NCBI GenBank assembly: GCA_965237445.1
Contig: OZ250142.1
Span: 1,612,001 to 1,676,000, forward strand
Origin: G963668185 sp965237445
GTDB lineage: Bacteria > Chloroflexota > Dehalococcoidia > Lucifugimonadales > G963668185
Reading direction: 5' to 3'
Length of the DNA stretch: 64,000 nt
Made by a program: the position numbers and the translations under genes. Numbering within the stretch: position 1 is the first letter of the stretch; each line of letters starts with the position of its first letter. This document shows positions 25,701-33,602 of this stretch, one piece after another. Under the pieces are notes generated by a model. The model was not told the origin of the DNA. It searched no databases and saw only the letters and a program-made list of their open reading frames with translations.

Positions 25701-26888
25701 TCAGGGGTGGCCACTGGCTGAGTAGGGGTTTGCGGGCTCGAGGTGGTCTGCGTCGCGGAAGCGCGAGGCGCGAAAGGCCTCGATGGGGTGGCCGGCGCTG
25801 CTGCCGTGCAGCACGAGCTCGGCCATCATGCGGCCGACGACGGGCGATAGCTTGAAGCCGTGCCCGCTGAATCCGACCGCCCAGTACAGGCCCTCGACGG
25901 TCTGCGAGCGGTCGAGGATTGGGTTGCCGTCCGGGGTCATGTCGTACATTGCACCGTAGCCGCCCAGGGGCGTCGCGGCGGCGAGGTCGGGGATGCGGCG
26001 CGTCATGCGGGCCCAGAGGTCGGCGATCCTGTCGTGGTCGGCGTTGAGGGCGCAGGCGTCTGCGTCGATTATCTCGCTCAGGTCGTCCGGCGCCTCGCCT
26101 CCCAGCAGCGACATGGGTCCGTCGTTCACGCGCAGGTACGTGCCCGTGGTGTTGTCGATCACGATGGTGTGCAGTGACTCGAGGGATGGCGGACGGCGCA
26201 TGTGGACCATCTGCACCCGAACGGCGCTGATGGGCAGGCTCTCGCCAAGGGGCGCTGCGAGGCGGTTGGCCCAGGGGCCGGTGACCGCGACGACGGTGTT
26301 TGTGTCAATCGGGCCGAGGTCGGTGTCGACGCCGACGGCGCGGCCGCCCGACACGCGGATGCCGGTGACAGCGCATCCGGTCACGATCTCGGCGCCGTGT
26401 CGCGTCGCTTGCTCCGCGAACGCGTAGGTGGTGGCGACGGGGTCGGCGTGGCCGGCGTTGGGCTCGTACACGCCGAGGGCGATGCCGTCGGTGCTGATAT
26501 GCGGCACGATCCGGGAGGCGTCGGCCGGCGAGATTGCGTCGATATCCACTCCCAGCTCACGGTTCATCTCGACGTTCAGCCGCGCCGCGTCCGCGTCGCG
26601 TTCGGGCAGGAGCACGAGCCTGCCGGTCTGACGGAACCGGGCATCGCCGCCGACGGCGTCGGCGAAGTTGCGGAACACCTCGCTGGACTCCATTGACATC
26701 CTGACCAGGACGGGGTGCAGGTAGTGATCGCGCACCATCGCGCCGGACCTGCCGGTGGGACCGCCGGCAAGGTGGCCCCTGTCCACGAGCAGCACCTTCC
26801 CGGCGCCCAAGCGGGCGAGGTGCATGGCGATGCTCGCGCCGTTCACACCGCCGCCGATTACGACGGCGTCGGCTGTCCTGGGGATCAT
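25701..26888 (-). CDS. FAD-dependent amine/amino-acid oxidoreductase, DadA/SoxB-like (paralogue 4)
   Basis: A 395-residue DAO-fold enzyme with AVVIGGGVNGASIAMHLARLGA at the N-terminus, GPTGRSGAMVRDHYLHP in place of the family's EASSRNGG block, GHADPVATTYAFAEQA for GHANPQRTVQAYAW, and GLYWAVGFSGHGFKLSPVVGRMMAEL at the C-terminus. It is the most divergent of the five and closest to sarcosine/dimethylglycine oxidase-like proteins. GGAG lies seven bases before the ATG. A decayed relative of its 3' end lies at 24262-24450. The substrate is unknown. Confidence 0.82.
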   Translation of the reverse strand: MIPRTADAVVIGGGVNGASIAMHLARLGAGKVLLVDRGHLAGGPTGRSGAMVRDHYLHPVLVRMSMESSEVFRNFADAVGGDARFRQTGRLVLLPERDADAARLNVEMNRELGVDIDAISPADASRIVPHISTDGIALGVYEPNAGHADPVATTYAFAEQATRHGAEIVTGCAVTGIRVSGGRAVGVDTDLGPIDTNTVVAVTGPWANRLAAPLGESLPISAVRVQMVHMRRPPSLESLHTIVIDNTTGTYLRVNDGPMSLLGGEAPDDLSEIIDADACALNADHDRIADLWARMTRRIPDLAAATPLGGYGAMYDMTPDGNPILDRSQTVEGLYWAVGFSGHGFKLSPVVGRMMAELVLHGSSAGHPIEAFRASRFRDADHLEPANPYSASGHP

Positions 26889-26936
26889 GGGGTGGCTCCG
26901 GGGGATAGGCGCTGGTGGATTGACTTGTGCCCCAGT

Positions 26937-27299
26937 CTACAGGGCCAGGGGAACCAGCTTGGAGCTGCGTATGGTGTTGTCGCGCGTGACCAGCGGGATG
27001 TCGTGGACAACGCTGGTTGCGGCGATTATCTCGTCGGCCGGATTGCTTCTGAAGTCCAGAGCGGTGGAGGCACGCGCAACTGCGAGATCGATCGGCCAGA
27101 CATGAAGACGGCCGAGGACGCGGGCCACTTCACGGTCGTCCAGATCCATGTCCAATCGACCGAGTTGAACGAGCTTGGCCATCTCCCAGAGCACGATGGA
27201 TGACACGGACCACCGGCTCGATGCCAACAGGCCCCGCTCGGCCGGAGCTAGCTCGCCGAGGAGGGCGAAGATCAGGATGTTCGTGTCAAGATTGAGCAT
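26937..27299 (-). CDS. Type II toxin, PIN-domain VapC-like RNase
   Basis: A 120-residue PIN protein with D5 in NLDTNILIFAL, E39 in VLWEMAKL, D89 in PADEIIAATS and D107 in VTRDNTI, so all four metal ligands are retained. The start ATG lies 14 nt inside the end of the Phd-like antitoxin gene. Different subfamily from the toxin at 21906 (TNILIFAL against TNVVSELR), so this is not a recent duplicate. Confidence 0.86.
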   Translation of the reverse strand: MLNLDTNILIFALLGELAPAERGLLASSRWSVSSIVLWEMAKLVQLGRLDMDLDDREVARVLGRLHVWPIDLAVARASTALDFRSNPADEIIAATSVVHDIPLVTRDNTIRSSKLVPLAL

Positions 27300-27510
27300 T
27301 GGCGTTCCAGGTCAGTCCGGTCGTAAGAACATTGCCCTTGACCTCGATCTTGTGACGTAGACTGCCAATCAGTTCACCGCCCTGACTCTGAAAAGGAAGC
27401 ACCCGCGCTACAGGCTTGCCGTGCTTGGTGACGATCAGACCTTCGGCGTCTAGGTGGTCCAGCAGTGAGAGGCACTGTTCCTTGAACTTCGCTGCTCCAA
27501 TACTCTTCAT
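27286..27510 (-). CDS. Type II antitoxin, Phd/YefM family
   Basis: A 74-residue antitoxin: IGAAKFKEQCLSLLDHL followed by LIVTKHGKPVARVLPF is the Phd/YefM signature, then a short toxin-binding tail. AGGAGG lies five bases before ATG 27510. It overlaps its toxin by 14 nt. The pair borders the end of the accessory stretch, just before the MscS gene. Confidence 0.86.
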   Translation of the reverse strand: MKSIGAAKFKEQCLSLLDHLDAEGLIVTKHGKPVARVLPFQSQGGELIGSLRHKIEVKGNVLTTGLTWNANAQS

Positions 27511-27655
27511 TGTCGCCTCCTAATGTATGGACGCATTATGTGACTGGACACTGTTTATGGCCATACAGGCTGCATTCTACACAAGATCTTGCTCTAAGGA
27601 TCTCGTACAGTCTCCGGAATCTGTCACCAGATCAAGGAATTCGCGTAGGCGGTTC

Positions 27656-27859
27656 TTACCGCCTGCGGTTGGCGCGCATCGCTCGGAGGTTGCCATCCCA
27701 TCCGATGCCTGGCAGTGCGCGGGCTTCATTGACGGCTGCGGGCTCGGCCGCGAGCGTACGGAGCGCGAAGTTGATCGCGTCCCGCTTGGTGGCGAGCCCA
27801 TAGCGGCGCATGACCACGGCACACGCCTGATCGTCGATGTCCACATTGGTGCGCGACAT
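27656..27859 (-). CDS. VapB-like antitoxin without a recognisable toxin
   Basis: About 67 residues starting at MSRTNVDIDDQ, the ribbon-helix-helix opening of VapB (DUF2191-type) antitoxins, followed by GLATKRDAINFALRTLA and the terminal GIGWDGNLRAMR typical of the family. An in-frame ATG at 27877 would add six residues; neither start has a ribosome site. Only 145 nt separate its stop from the next gene, too little for a PIN toxin, and no PIN motif is readable there. It may be an orphan left after loss of vapC. Confidence 0.65.
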   Translation of the reverse strand: MSRTNVDIDDQACAVVMRRYGLATKRDAINFALRTLAAEPAAVNEARALPGIGWDGNLRAMRANRRR

Positions 27860-28004
27860 ACACTTAACATACGCCACGATGTGCAGACGTAGGAGCCCAG
27901 GAGCGTAAGCACCGCAACTGAAGCCGGCCGGCGTGGTGGGGTAAAATGGGCGAGCTGCCAGCTAATCGGCGGCTTCGGAAAATGTGGTCTGGAGGGATGG
28001 GAAA

Positions 28005-29150
28005 TTGCCAGAAGTAGTAGTTGATTCCGCGAGGCTGGCGTCGCTATACGCGATAGGCATATTCGCGGGGTTCGCTACGGCGGCCGTAGCCGTACACGTC
28101 GTGCTGTCGGTAGTGGCCGGACGGCGCCAGCGGGCCGACCAGCAGTCGCTCGCGGCCTCGATACTGACGATCCTCAAGGGCCCGCTCGTCCTGTTCATGG
28201 TGACGCTCGGCCTGTTGCTGGGGTTCCAGGTGCTGGCCTCGTCCACCGACTCCACGCTGTTGTGGCTGGGCGACTATCGGGAGTGGGCGCTGCGAGCATG
28301 GCTGGTAACGGTTGCGCTGATCGCGAGCTACCTCGTCACGCACGTATTCCAGGCGATCAGCCTGTGGTACCTCGAAAACATCGCAGCGCGCACGTCGTCG
28401 GACATAGACGATCGGCTGGTGCCGCAGGTGCGGCGTGTGCTGCCTCCGATGGTGTACGCCATCGGAGGGCTGGTGGCGCTGGACCTGCTCGGCGTCTCGA
28501 TCACGCCGCTGATCGCCGGACTGGGGATCGCGGGCATCGCCGTCGCGCTGGCGCTGCAGCCCACGCTGGGCAACCTGTTTTCGGGGACGTACCTAATAGC
28601 GGAGGGGGAGCTGAACGAGGGAGACTTCGTGGAGCTGGAAGGCGGGCCGGCGGGGTTCGTGGTAGACGTCGGTTGGCGAAGCACGAAGATCAGGGACCGG
28701 TTCAACAACATGATCATGATCCCGAACTCGAAGCTGGTGGACAGCATCCTCACCAACTACTACAGCCAGACGAGGGTAATGACCGTGCTCGTGGCCTGCG
28801 GCGTCAGCTACGATTCGGACCTGGCGCAGGTGGAGGCCGTCGCCCTCGAGGTTGCGGCCGAGGTCCGCGACGCCGTCGAGCAGGCGCAGAACGACTATGA
28901 GCCGCTCATCTTCTTCACCGCCTTCGGCGATTCCAACATCGACTTCATGCTGCTGCTCCAGGCAGCCGACCGGGGCTCGTCGTTCACCGTAAGGCATGAG
29001 CTGATCAAGCGGCTGCACACGCGGTTCAACCAGGAAGGGATCGAGATCAACTACCCGGTACGGCGGCTCGTGTTTCCCGAGCCGGAAGGGCAGGGCGAGG
29101 CCCTGCACCCACTAGAGGGCAGGGACGACCAGGCGACACCGTACGCATAG
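28005..29150 (+). CDS. Mechanosensitive ion channel, MscS family
   Basis: Inner-membrane channel that opens under membrane tension to relieve osmotic downshock. After three or four hydrophobic segments (about residues 10-180) comes the pore-lining helix GLGIAGIAVALALQPTLGNLFSG and the beta domain with EGDFVELEG, the strongest MscS signature, then IMIPNSKLVDSILTNY and a cytoplasmic cage domain. I favour TTG 28005 (381 residues), which has GGAGG nine bases upstream; a GTG at 27984 in the same frame lacks one. A TAAAAT at 27942-27947 could be its -10. Confidence 0.88.
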   Translation: MPEVVVDSARLASLYAIGIFAGFATAAVAVHVVLSVVAGRRQRADQQSLAASILTILKGPLVLFMVTLGLLLGFQVLASSTDSTLLWLGDYREWALRAWLVTVALIASYLVTHVFQAISLWYLENIAARTSSDIDDRLVPQVRRVLPPMVYAIGGLVALDLLGVSITPLIAGLGIAGIAVALALQPTLGNLFSGTYLIAEGELNEGDFVELEGGPAGFVVDVGWRSTKIRDRFNNMIMIPNSKLVDSILTNYYSQTRVMTVLVACGVSYDSDLAQVEAVALEVAAEVRDAVEQAQNDYEPLIFFTAFGDSNIDFMLLLQAADRGSSFTVRHELIKRLHTRFNQEGIEINYPVRRLVFPEPEGQGEALHPLEGRDDQATPYA

Positions 29151-29194
29151 GGCATATCGCGGCGCTCCTGGCCGTCCCTAGTTAGATGGGGGGA

Positions 29195-29216
29195 GGGCAG
29201 GCACGAGACCTGTCCC
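29195..29216. repeat. GGCACGAGACCTGTCCC-type dispersed repeat, copy 1
   Basis: A short G-rich/C-rich interrupted repeat just after the MscS gene (GGGCAGGCACGAGACCTGTC core). A shorter relative, GGGCAGACACGAGGCCC, lies at 30342-30358. To my knowledge this pattern recurs in many Chloroflexota intergenic regions. Confidence 0.5.
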
Positions 29217-29314
29217 CACTGGTGGCAGACGTGTAGTCGCGCAGACGAGTTGGGCCAGGCGCCGGGCGGACGTCATCGTCCATCTGACGTATTGCACAAC
29301 CAGGCAGGAGCCAC

Positions 29315-30048
29315 ATGGACATCGAAACACGCCTTCGCACCCAGTGGACCGAGGCGGCGCGGGACTGGATCGATACGGACCAGGCGGTCCGCACCGGAAT
29401 GCTCGACTCTTGGATGCTGGACGCGCTTGGAGACGTCTACGGGCAGACGGTGATCGACATTGGCTGTGGCGAGGGCCGGTTCTGCCGCTTGCTGGCCGAG
29501 CGCGGCGCGGTGGTGACAGGTGTCGACCTGACGGAGCAGTTGATCGAGCAGGCGCGGGCATTTGGGAGCGAAGGGGAGACGTACGTCGTCGGGGACGCGG
29601 AAGACCTCGAGGGTGTGCCCGACGGCTCGTTCGACGCGGCAGTGTCGTACATCGTGCTCGTCGATCTGCTCGACTATCGCCGGTCGGTCCGGGAGGCGTA
29701 CCGGGTGCTGCGTCCCGGCGGTCGTTTCGTTGTGTGCAACGTCCACCCGATGCGGAGCGCCGTCATAGACTTCGGCGGCTGGATCAAAGACCTCGACAGG
29801 AAGCTGTTCTACCCGGTCGACAACTACACGGAGGAAGGCCCGCGCGAGTTCAAGTGGTGGAGGTCATTCATAAACATGCACCGGACGCTGTCCAGCCATG
29901 TTCGGCATTCCTTGAGGCGGGGTTTGTCCTAGAGGCGCTGCATGAGCCGGTGCCCTCGGAAGAGCAGCTTTTGGAGCACCCGGAGTTCGATGACGAGCTT
30001 CGCGTGCCGAACTTCGTGATCTTTGTGTTAAAGAAACCATCGGAGTGA
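29315..30048 (+). pseudogene. Class I SAM-dependent methyltransferase interrupted by a frameshift
   Basis: The first frame encodes 205 residues with motif I VIDIGCGEGRFCRLLAERGA and YVVGDAEDL, a clear class I methyltransferase, then degenerates after HRTLSSHV near 29908 and stops at 29932. In the -1 frame the expected C-terminus continues immediately: AFLEAGFVLEALHEPVPSEEQ, ending NFVIFVLKKPSE at 30048. Restoring one base near 29911 (between GTTCG and GCATTCC) would give a normal protein of about 244 residues. No slippery heptamer is visible, so this is either a recent mutation or a sequencing/assembly error. AGGAG precedes the ATG. The substrate is unknown. Confidence 0.8.
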
Positions 30049-30453
30049 GCCTCCTTCCCAATGCCCGTCAGGAATGAGGATGGATCGCGCCCTTCCCTTG
30101 AGAGAACTGGTGTGCTAATATAGGTTTCGTAGGCAGTGATGAGGCCCGGTCTTCGAAGCTGGGCGCCTCTAGACGGGCAGGGGGCCGGGCACTGAGATGG
30201 CCGCTTTTGGCCGGTTTTGGCCGCCTGAGGGAGATTCGCATCCGGCTTTCAGCTACGAAATGGCCGGATTCGGCCGTTCAGGGCGGACATTTCTTGAGCT
30301 TTCGAGGTTCGGATAGGGAAACAAGCTAGATCGCAAGGGTAGGGCAGACACGAGGCCCTTCGTCCGGCACAGGACGGGGCTTGCCCTTACGTTTGGTGGA
30401 TGGTCTGTTATCTGTTGTCTTGCCCTACGGGCGGCGTGTGAACGCTATCAGGT
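30049..30453. other. 405-nt gene-free gap with dispersed repeat element
   Basis: No gene recognised. It contains repeat copy B (30104-30276), a GCCTCTAGACGGGC patch (from about 30165) also present at about 24250, and a GGGCAGACACGAGGCCC repeat at 30342-30358. Confidence 0.6.
30104..30276 (+). repeat. Dispersed intergenic element, copy B
   Basis: In order: GAACTGGTGTGCTAATAT (30104-30121, extended -10-like), about 75 nt of spacer, the triple TGGCCG block (30197-30225, including TTTTGGCCGGTTTTGGCCGC), then TTCAGCTACGAAATGGCCG and GGATTCGGCCG (30248-30276). Copy C on the minus strand at 62609-62457 has the same three parts in the same order and spacing. No protein frame is shared. Confidence 0.6.
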
Positions 30454-31686
30454 TCAGAGACTGCCTTCTTCCTCCCAGTCCTCGTAGCGATCGGAGGAGT
30501 TGCCGGCGACCCAGTTGCGCTCCTCGCGCCAGTTGCGGGGGACGTCCGCGAACCGGCCGAGCCGGTAGCCGTCCAGCGGCAGGTAAGACTCGCCGTGCAT
30601 TACCAGTTCGCTCACAGCCCGGCCGTGAACGGGGGAGAGGCCGAAGCCGTCGAAGGCGCCCGACGCGACCACGACGTTCGCCGGGTGGCCGAGGAAGTCG
30701 ATGATCGGGTTCTTGTCGGGCGTCGTTTCGGACACGCCGGCCCAGCCTCGGATGATCCGCATGTCCTGGACGACGGGGAAGAGCGTTGTCAGTCTCCTGG
30801 CAATAGTGCGGATGAGGGTAGTGCTCGGCTTCTCCGGCGTAGTCATGTCGTCAACGTCGACCCATTCCTGGCCCCCGCCGCCGTAGGCGAGGTTGCCCCG
30901 CGAGGTCTGGCGCCCGTACAGGCCGTTGCCCTCGAGGCACCGGTACTCCATGAGCGGCAGCGGCTCGGTGACGATGACCTCGATCCTGCTTGGCGCGATC
31001 GGAACGAACGCGCCAAGGGAGTCGGTAAGCGGCCCGATCTGCGGCCCGGCGGCGATCACAACGAAGCCGGCGCCGATGTCGCCGCGGTCCGTGCGGACGG
31101 TGGTCACGTTTTCGCCGCTCACGTCAAAGCCGGTGACGGTGGTGTGCTGCATGATGCGGCCACCGTGGTCACGAAGCGCCCAGGCGTATGCCTGCACGGT
31201 GCGCTGAGGGTTGGCCTGCCCGGCGTCCGGGTCGTACAGGCCGCCGACGACGTTCGGGTTGATGGCGGGCACGACCTCCCGCATGGTCTTGTTGTCGAGA
31301 ACCTCGCTGCGCCAGCCCATGGCATTGCGACGCTCGCTGTCGGCGACCATCTCGTCCCAGTTGCCGCCGCCCCAGCTGCTCTCCACATCGCCATGTTCGC
31401 CCATGCAGACGGCGATCTCTCCGGGCACGTACTCGCAGGGGTAGCCTAGCTCTTCCTCCAGGTTGCGCCACTGGCGGACCTCTTCGTAGCCGAGCAGGCC
31501 CTTCGGCGTGGCGCCGCGGTGATAGGCGATGATGCCGCCGTTGCGGCTCGATGCCTCGTAGCCGATCACGCCCTTCTCGATGACGAGCACGTCAACGCCG
31601 GCGCGGGCTAGGTTCCAGCCGGAGCAGAGGCCGGTGACGCCTCCGCCGACTATAACGACGTCCGCGCTGTCGATCTGTTCAGGCAT
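30454..31686 (-). CDS. FAD-dependent amine/amino-acid oxidoreductase, DadA/SoxB-like (paralogue 5)
   Basis: A 410-residue DAO-fold enzyme with VVIVGGGVTGLCSGWNLARAG, YEASSRNGGIIAYHRG, GQANPQRTVQAYAWALRDHGG, and GNGLYGRQTSRGNLAYGGG. It is closest to paralogue 1 (9301) in the long form of the substrate region (an insert around SSWGGGNWDEM) and shares its extended C-terminus. GGAGG lies seven bases before the ATG. It is preceded on the same strand, 21 nt upstream, by a homocysteine S-methyltransferase-like gene, which suggests that an N-methylated amine is demethylated and oxidised by the pair. This is inference. Confidence 0.83.
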   Translation of the reverse strand: MPEQIDSADVVIVGGGVTGLCSGWNLARAGVDVLVIEKGVIGYEASSRNGGIIAYHRGATPKGLLGYEEVRQWRNLEEELGYPCEYVPGEIAVCMGEHGDVESSWGGGNWDEMVADSERRNAMGWRSEVLDNKTMREVVPAINPNVVGGLYDPDAGQANPQRTVQAYAWALRDHGGRIMQHTTVTGFDVSGENVTTVRTDRGDIGAGFVVIAAGPQIGPLTDSLGAFVPIAPSRIEVIVTEPLPLMEYRCLEGNGLYGRQTSRGNLAYGGGGQEWVDVDDMTTPEKPSTTLIRTIARRLTTLFPVVQDMRIIRGWAGVSETTPDKNPIIDFLGHPANVVVASGAFDGFGLSPVHGRAVSELVMHGESYLPLDGYRLGRFADVPRNWREERNWVAGNSSDRYEDWEEEGSL

Positions 31687-31707
31687 AGTTCGGCCTCCAC
31701 ACGGGTA

Positions 31708-32640
31708 TCAGGCAGCCTTCACAACGGGCCGGAGGGTCTCGATGTGGTCGGGGCGGGTGGAACAACATCCGCCGATGACCTGCGCCCCCATGTCAATCCA
31801 CTCCTGCCCGAACTGGGCGTAACGGACGGTGTTGTAGTGGCGTTCCTCGATCTTGAAGTAGGGCTCTTCCGGGTCCTCGCCGAAGTCCGGGTTCCTGTCG
31901 TAGCCGAGGTGCCCGTACGCTCCGAGCGGGCCTTCGTACGAGTCACGCAGGGCGGGAAGACCTGCGGAGATGCACTCAGGGTAGCTGCACATCAGGAAGA
32001 CACCCGCGACCTGAGTGTCGTTGAGCGCCTTTCCGAGGTCCTCCATCGACTCGCCGTCGTGCATGGTGCCGGTATCCAGAAGGTTCGAGATGCCGAGGAA
32101 GACGGGAAGGCCGGCCGTGGCGAACGCTTCGACGGCGGTTATGCAGTCGGCAATGCCGCCCTCGTGTCGAACGCCTCCGCCCACGTACTCGGGTAGCATG
32201 AAGTCGACGCCGGCAGCGGCGAGTACACGCGCCTGGTCTTCGTACTGGCTGCGGAGGTCGCCGGTGCCTGGCGGGGATACGCCGCCGCCGACATAAGCCT
32301 CCGGGTTCACTCTATCTCGGGTGTCCACAGCCAGCTCGCCGCCGCGCCGGGTGTAAAGCTCCCACTCGTCCTCGGCGCCGATGGTCTTCAGCTTCTCGCT
32401 GGTAGTGTAGAAGTTGTTGCTGATGATGATGTCGGCGCCGGCGCGAAGGTAGTCTTCGTGAATCGCCCTGACAACGCCGGGTGCGTCTATGTTGGCGGAC
32501 GCGGACCAGACTCCGAACTGCTCGTCGTTGGATCCCTTGTTGACGTTAACGCCCCTTCGCTGTATCTCCGAGCCCGTTGCGCCGTCCATCAACAGGAGCT
32601 CTCCGTCCTTGAGGCGGTCTACTATGCTTCGGCTGGGCAT
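31708..32640 (-). CDS. Homocysteine S-methyltransferase / betaine-homocysteine methyltransferase-like protein
   Basis: A 310-residue zinc-dependent TIM barrel (S-methyl-trans family). It opens with LLLMDGATGSEIQRRG, has ADIIISNNFYTTSEKL after the second strand, and retains all three zinc cysteines: C218 in FLMCSYPE and C292-C293 in IGGCCST. Members move a methyl group from betaine, S-methylmethionine, methyl-THF or other donors to a thiol. The donor here is not evident, but the neighbouring FAD demethylase-like gene argues for a methylated amine. AAGGAG lies eight bases before ATG 32640; the open frame to 32721 lacks one. Confidence 0.82.
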   Translation of the reverse strand: MPSRSIVDRLKDGELLLMDGATGSEIQRRGVNVNKGSNDEQFGVWSASANIDAPGVVRAIHEDYLRAGADIIISNNFYTTSEKLKTIGAEDEWELYTRRGGELAVDTRDRVNPEAYVGGGVSPPGTGDLRSQYEDQARVLAAAGVDFMLPEYVGGGVRHEGGIADCITAVEAFATAGLPVFLGISNLLDTGTMHDGESMEDLGKALNDTQVAGVFLMCSYPECISAGLPALRDSYEGPLGAYGHLGYDRNPDFGEDPEEPYFKIEERHYNTVRYAQFGQEWIDMGAQVIGGCCSTRPDHIETLRPVVKAA

Positions 32641-32683
32641 CGTGTCGACTCCTTTCCGGGCCGCGGGAGCGGCAATCTGCTGC

Positions 32684-33544
32684 TTACCACCAGACGCTGG
32701 GCGCCATACGCCTTTCTGCAAGCGCCGCGACTACGTCAATGTCGAATTGGAGGTGCTCTACGGTTGGCCACTCGACGGGCCGAAGCGGCGGGACCTCCAG
32801 TGGCAGGCGCCCCACGAGCCGATTGTACGCCAGTTCCGCGAGAAGCGGCAGAGAGGCGACGTCTTCGGCGTTGTACCTGATCAGCGTGTCGCGGGCGCCG
32901 GCATTGCCTTCCTCCCAGGCCCTCCACATCAGGACGGCGTCGTACCCGCTCAGGCCGGACAGCACGGACGGGCGTGCGAGGCCGGTGCGGCGCTCTATCG
33001 CCTTCAGGCCTCCAGTGTGGCCGAGGCGGCGCAGACACGAGCGGAGATCGAGGTGGGCCTTGCGTTCGAAGAGCCGATCGAACTTGCGCGCTCCGAGGCT
33101 GTGCCTCAGGTAAGGCAGATCGAACGAGGCGCCGTTGTAGGTCACGATCAGATCGTAGCGCTCCAGGGCCTCGGGCAGGGCATCGAGGTTCTCGTCCCGC
33201 ACGAACGCGTGGAAGCCGTGTGCGTCAAGAATTCCGACCATGGTGAGGCGGCTGCTGTCCGGCGACAGGCCCGTAGTCTCAATGTCGAGAAACGCGGCGG
33301 TGCCCAGGAAGTCCGCAAACATGCGCCACCTGTCGCGCATCTGAAGGCGGCGGTCGAAGTACGCTGCGTCGCGCGCTTCGAGCCGAGCCGCGCTCTCCTC
33401 AAGGTATGCTTCCAGCCTGTCTCGCAAGGAGTGCGGGCCGGGAGTTCGCAGCAGAGCTTCCCACGTAGTGAATCCGGACTGCCAGAGGGCGCGCTCTCTC
33501 TTGGGGCCAATGTTGGGAATGTGAAGGAAGGTGCTGCGTAGCAT
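32684..33544 (-). CDS. YprB-like ribonuclease-H-fold exonuclease with HhH motif
   Basis: A 286-residue protein with a helix-hairpin-helix-like start (IPNIGPKRERALWQSGFTTWEALL, N-terminal 35 residues) and a DEDDy exonuclease core: D87 and E89 in FLDIETTGL, D142 in NGASFDLPYL, D166 in HLDLRSCLRRLG, and Y224 with D228 in RYNAEDV. Matches the RNase_H_2/YprB family (COG3359), probably acting on single-stranded DNA or RNA ends in repair. The C-terminal tail is unassigned. It starts 43 nt upstream of the methyltransferase-like gene on the same strand. Confidence 0.78.
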   Translation of the reverse strand: MLRSTFLHIPNIGPKRERALWQSGFTTWEALLRTPGPHSLRDRLEAYLEESAARLEARDAAYFDRRLQMRDRWRMFADFLGTAAFLDIETTGLSPDSSRLTMVGILDAHGFHAFVRDENLDALPEALERYDLIVTYNGASFDLPYLRHSLGARKFDRLFERKAHLDLRSCLRRLGHTGGLKAIERRTGLARPSVLSGLSGYDAVLMWRAWEEGNAGARDTLIRYNAEDVASLPLLAELAYNRLVGRLPLEVPPLRPVEWPTVEHLQFDIDVVAALAERRMAPSVWW

Positions 33545-33602
33545 TCCGCCCTGGCCTCAGCAAGGGTTCAGCAAGACGCAGGCTGTTTTCTGCGGCACGG
33601 GG

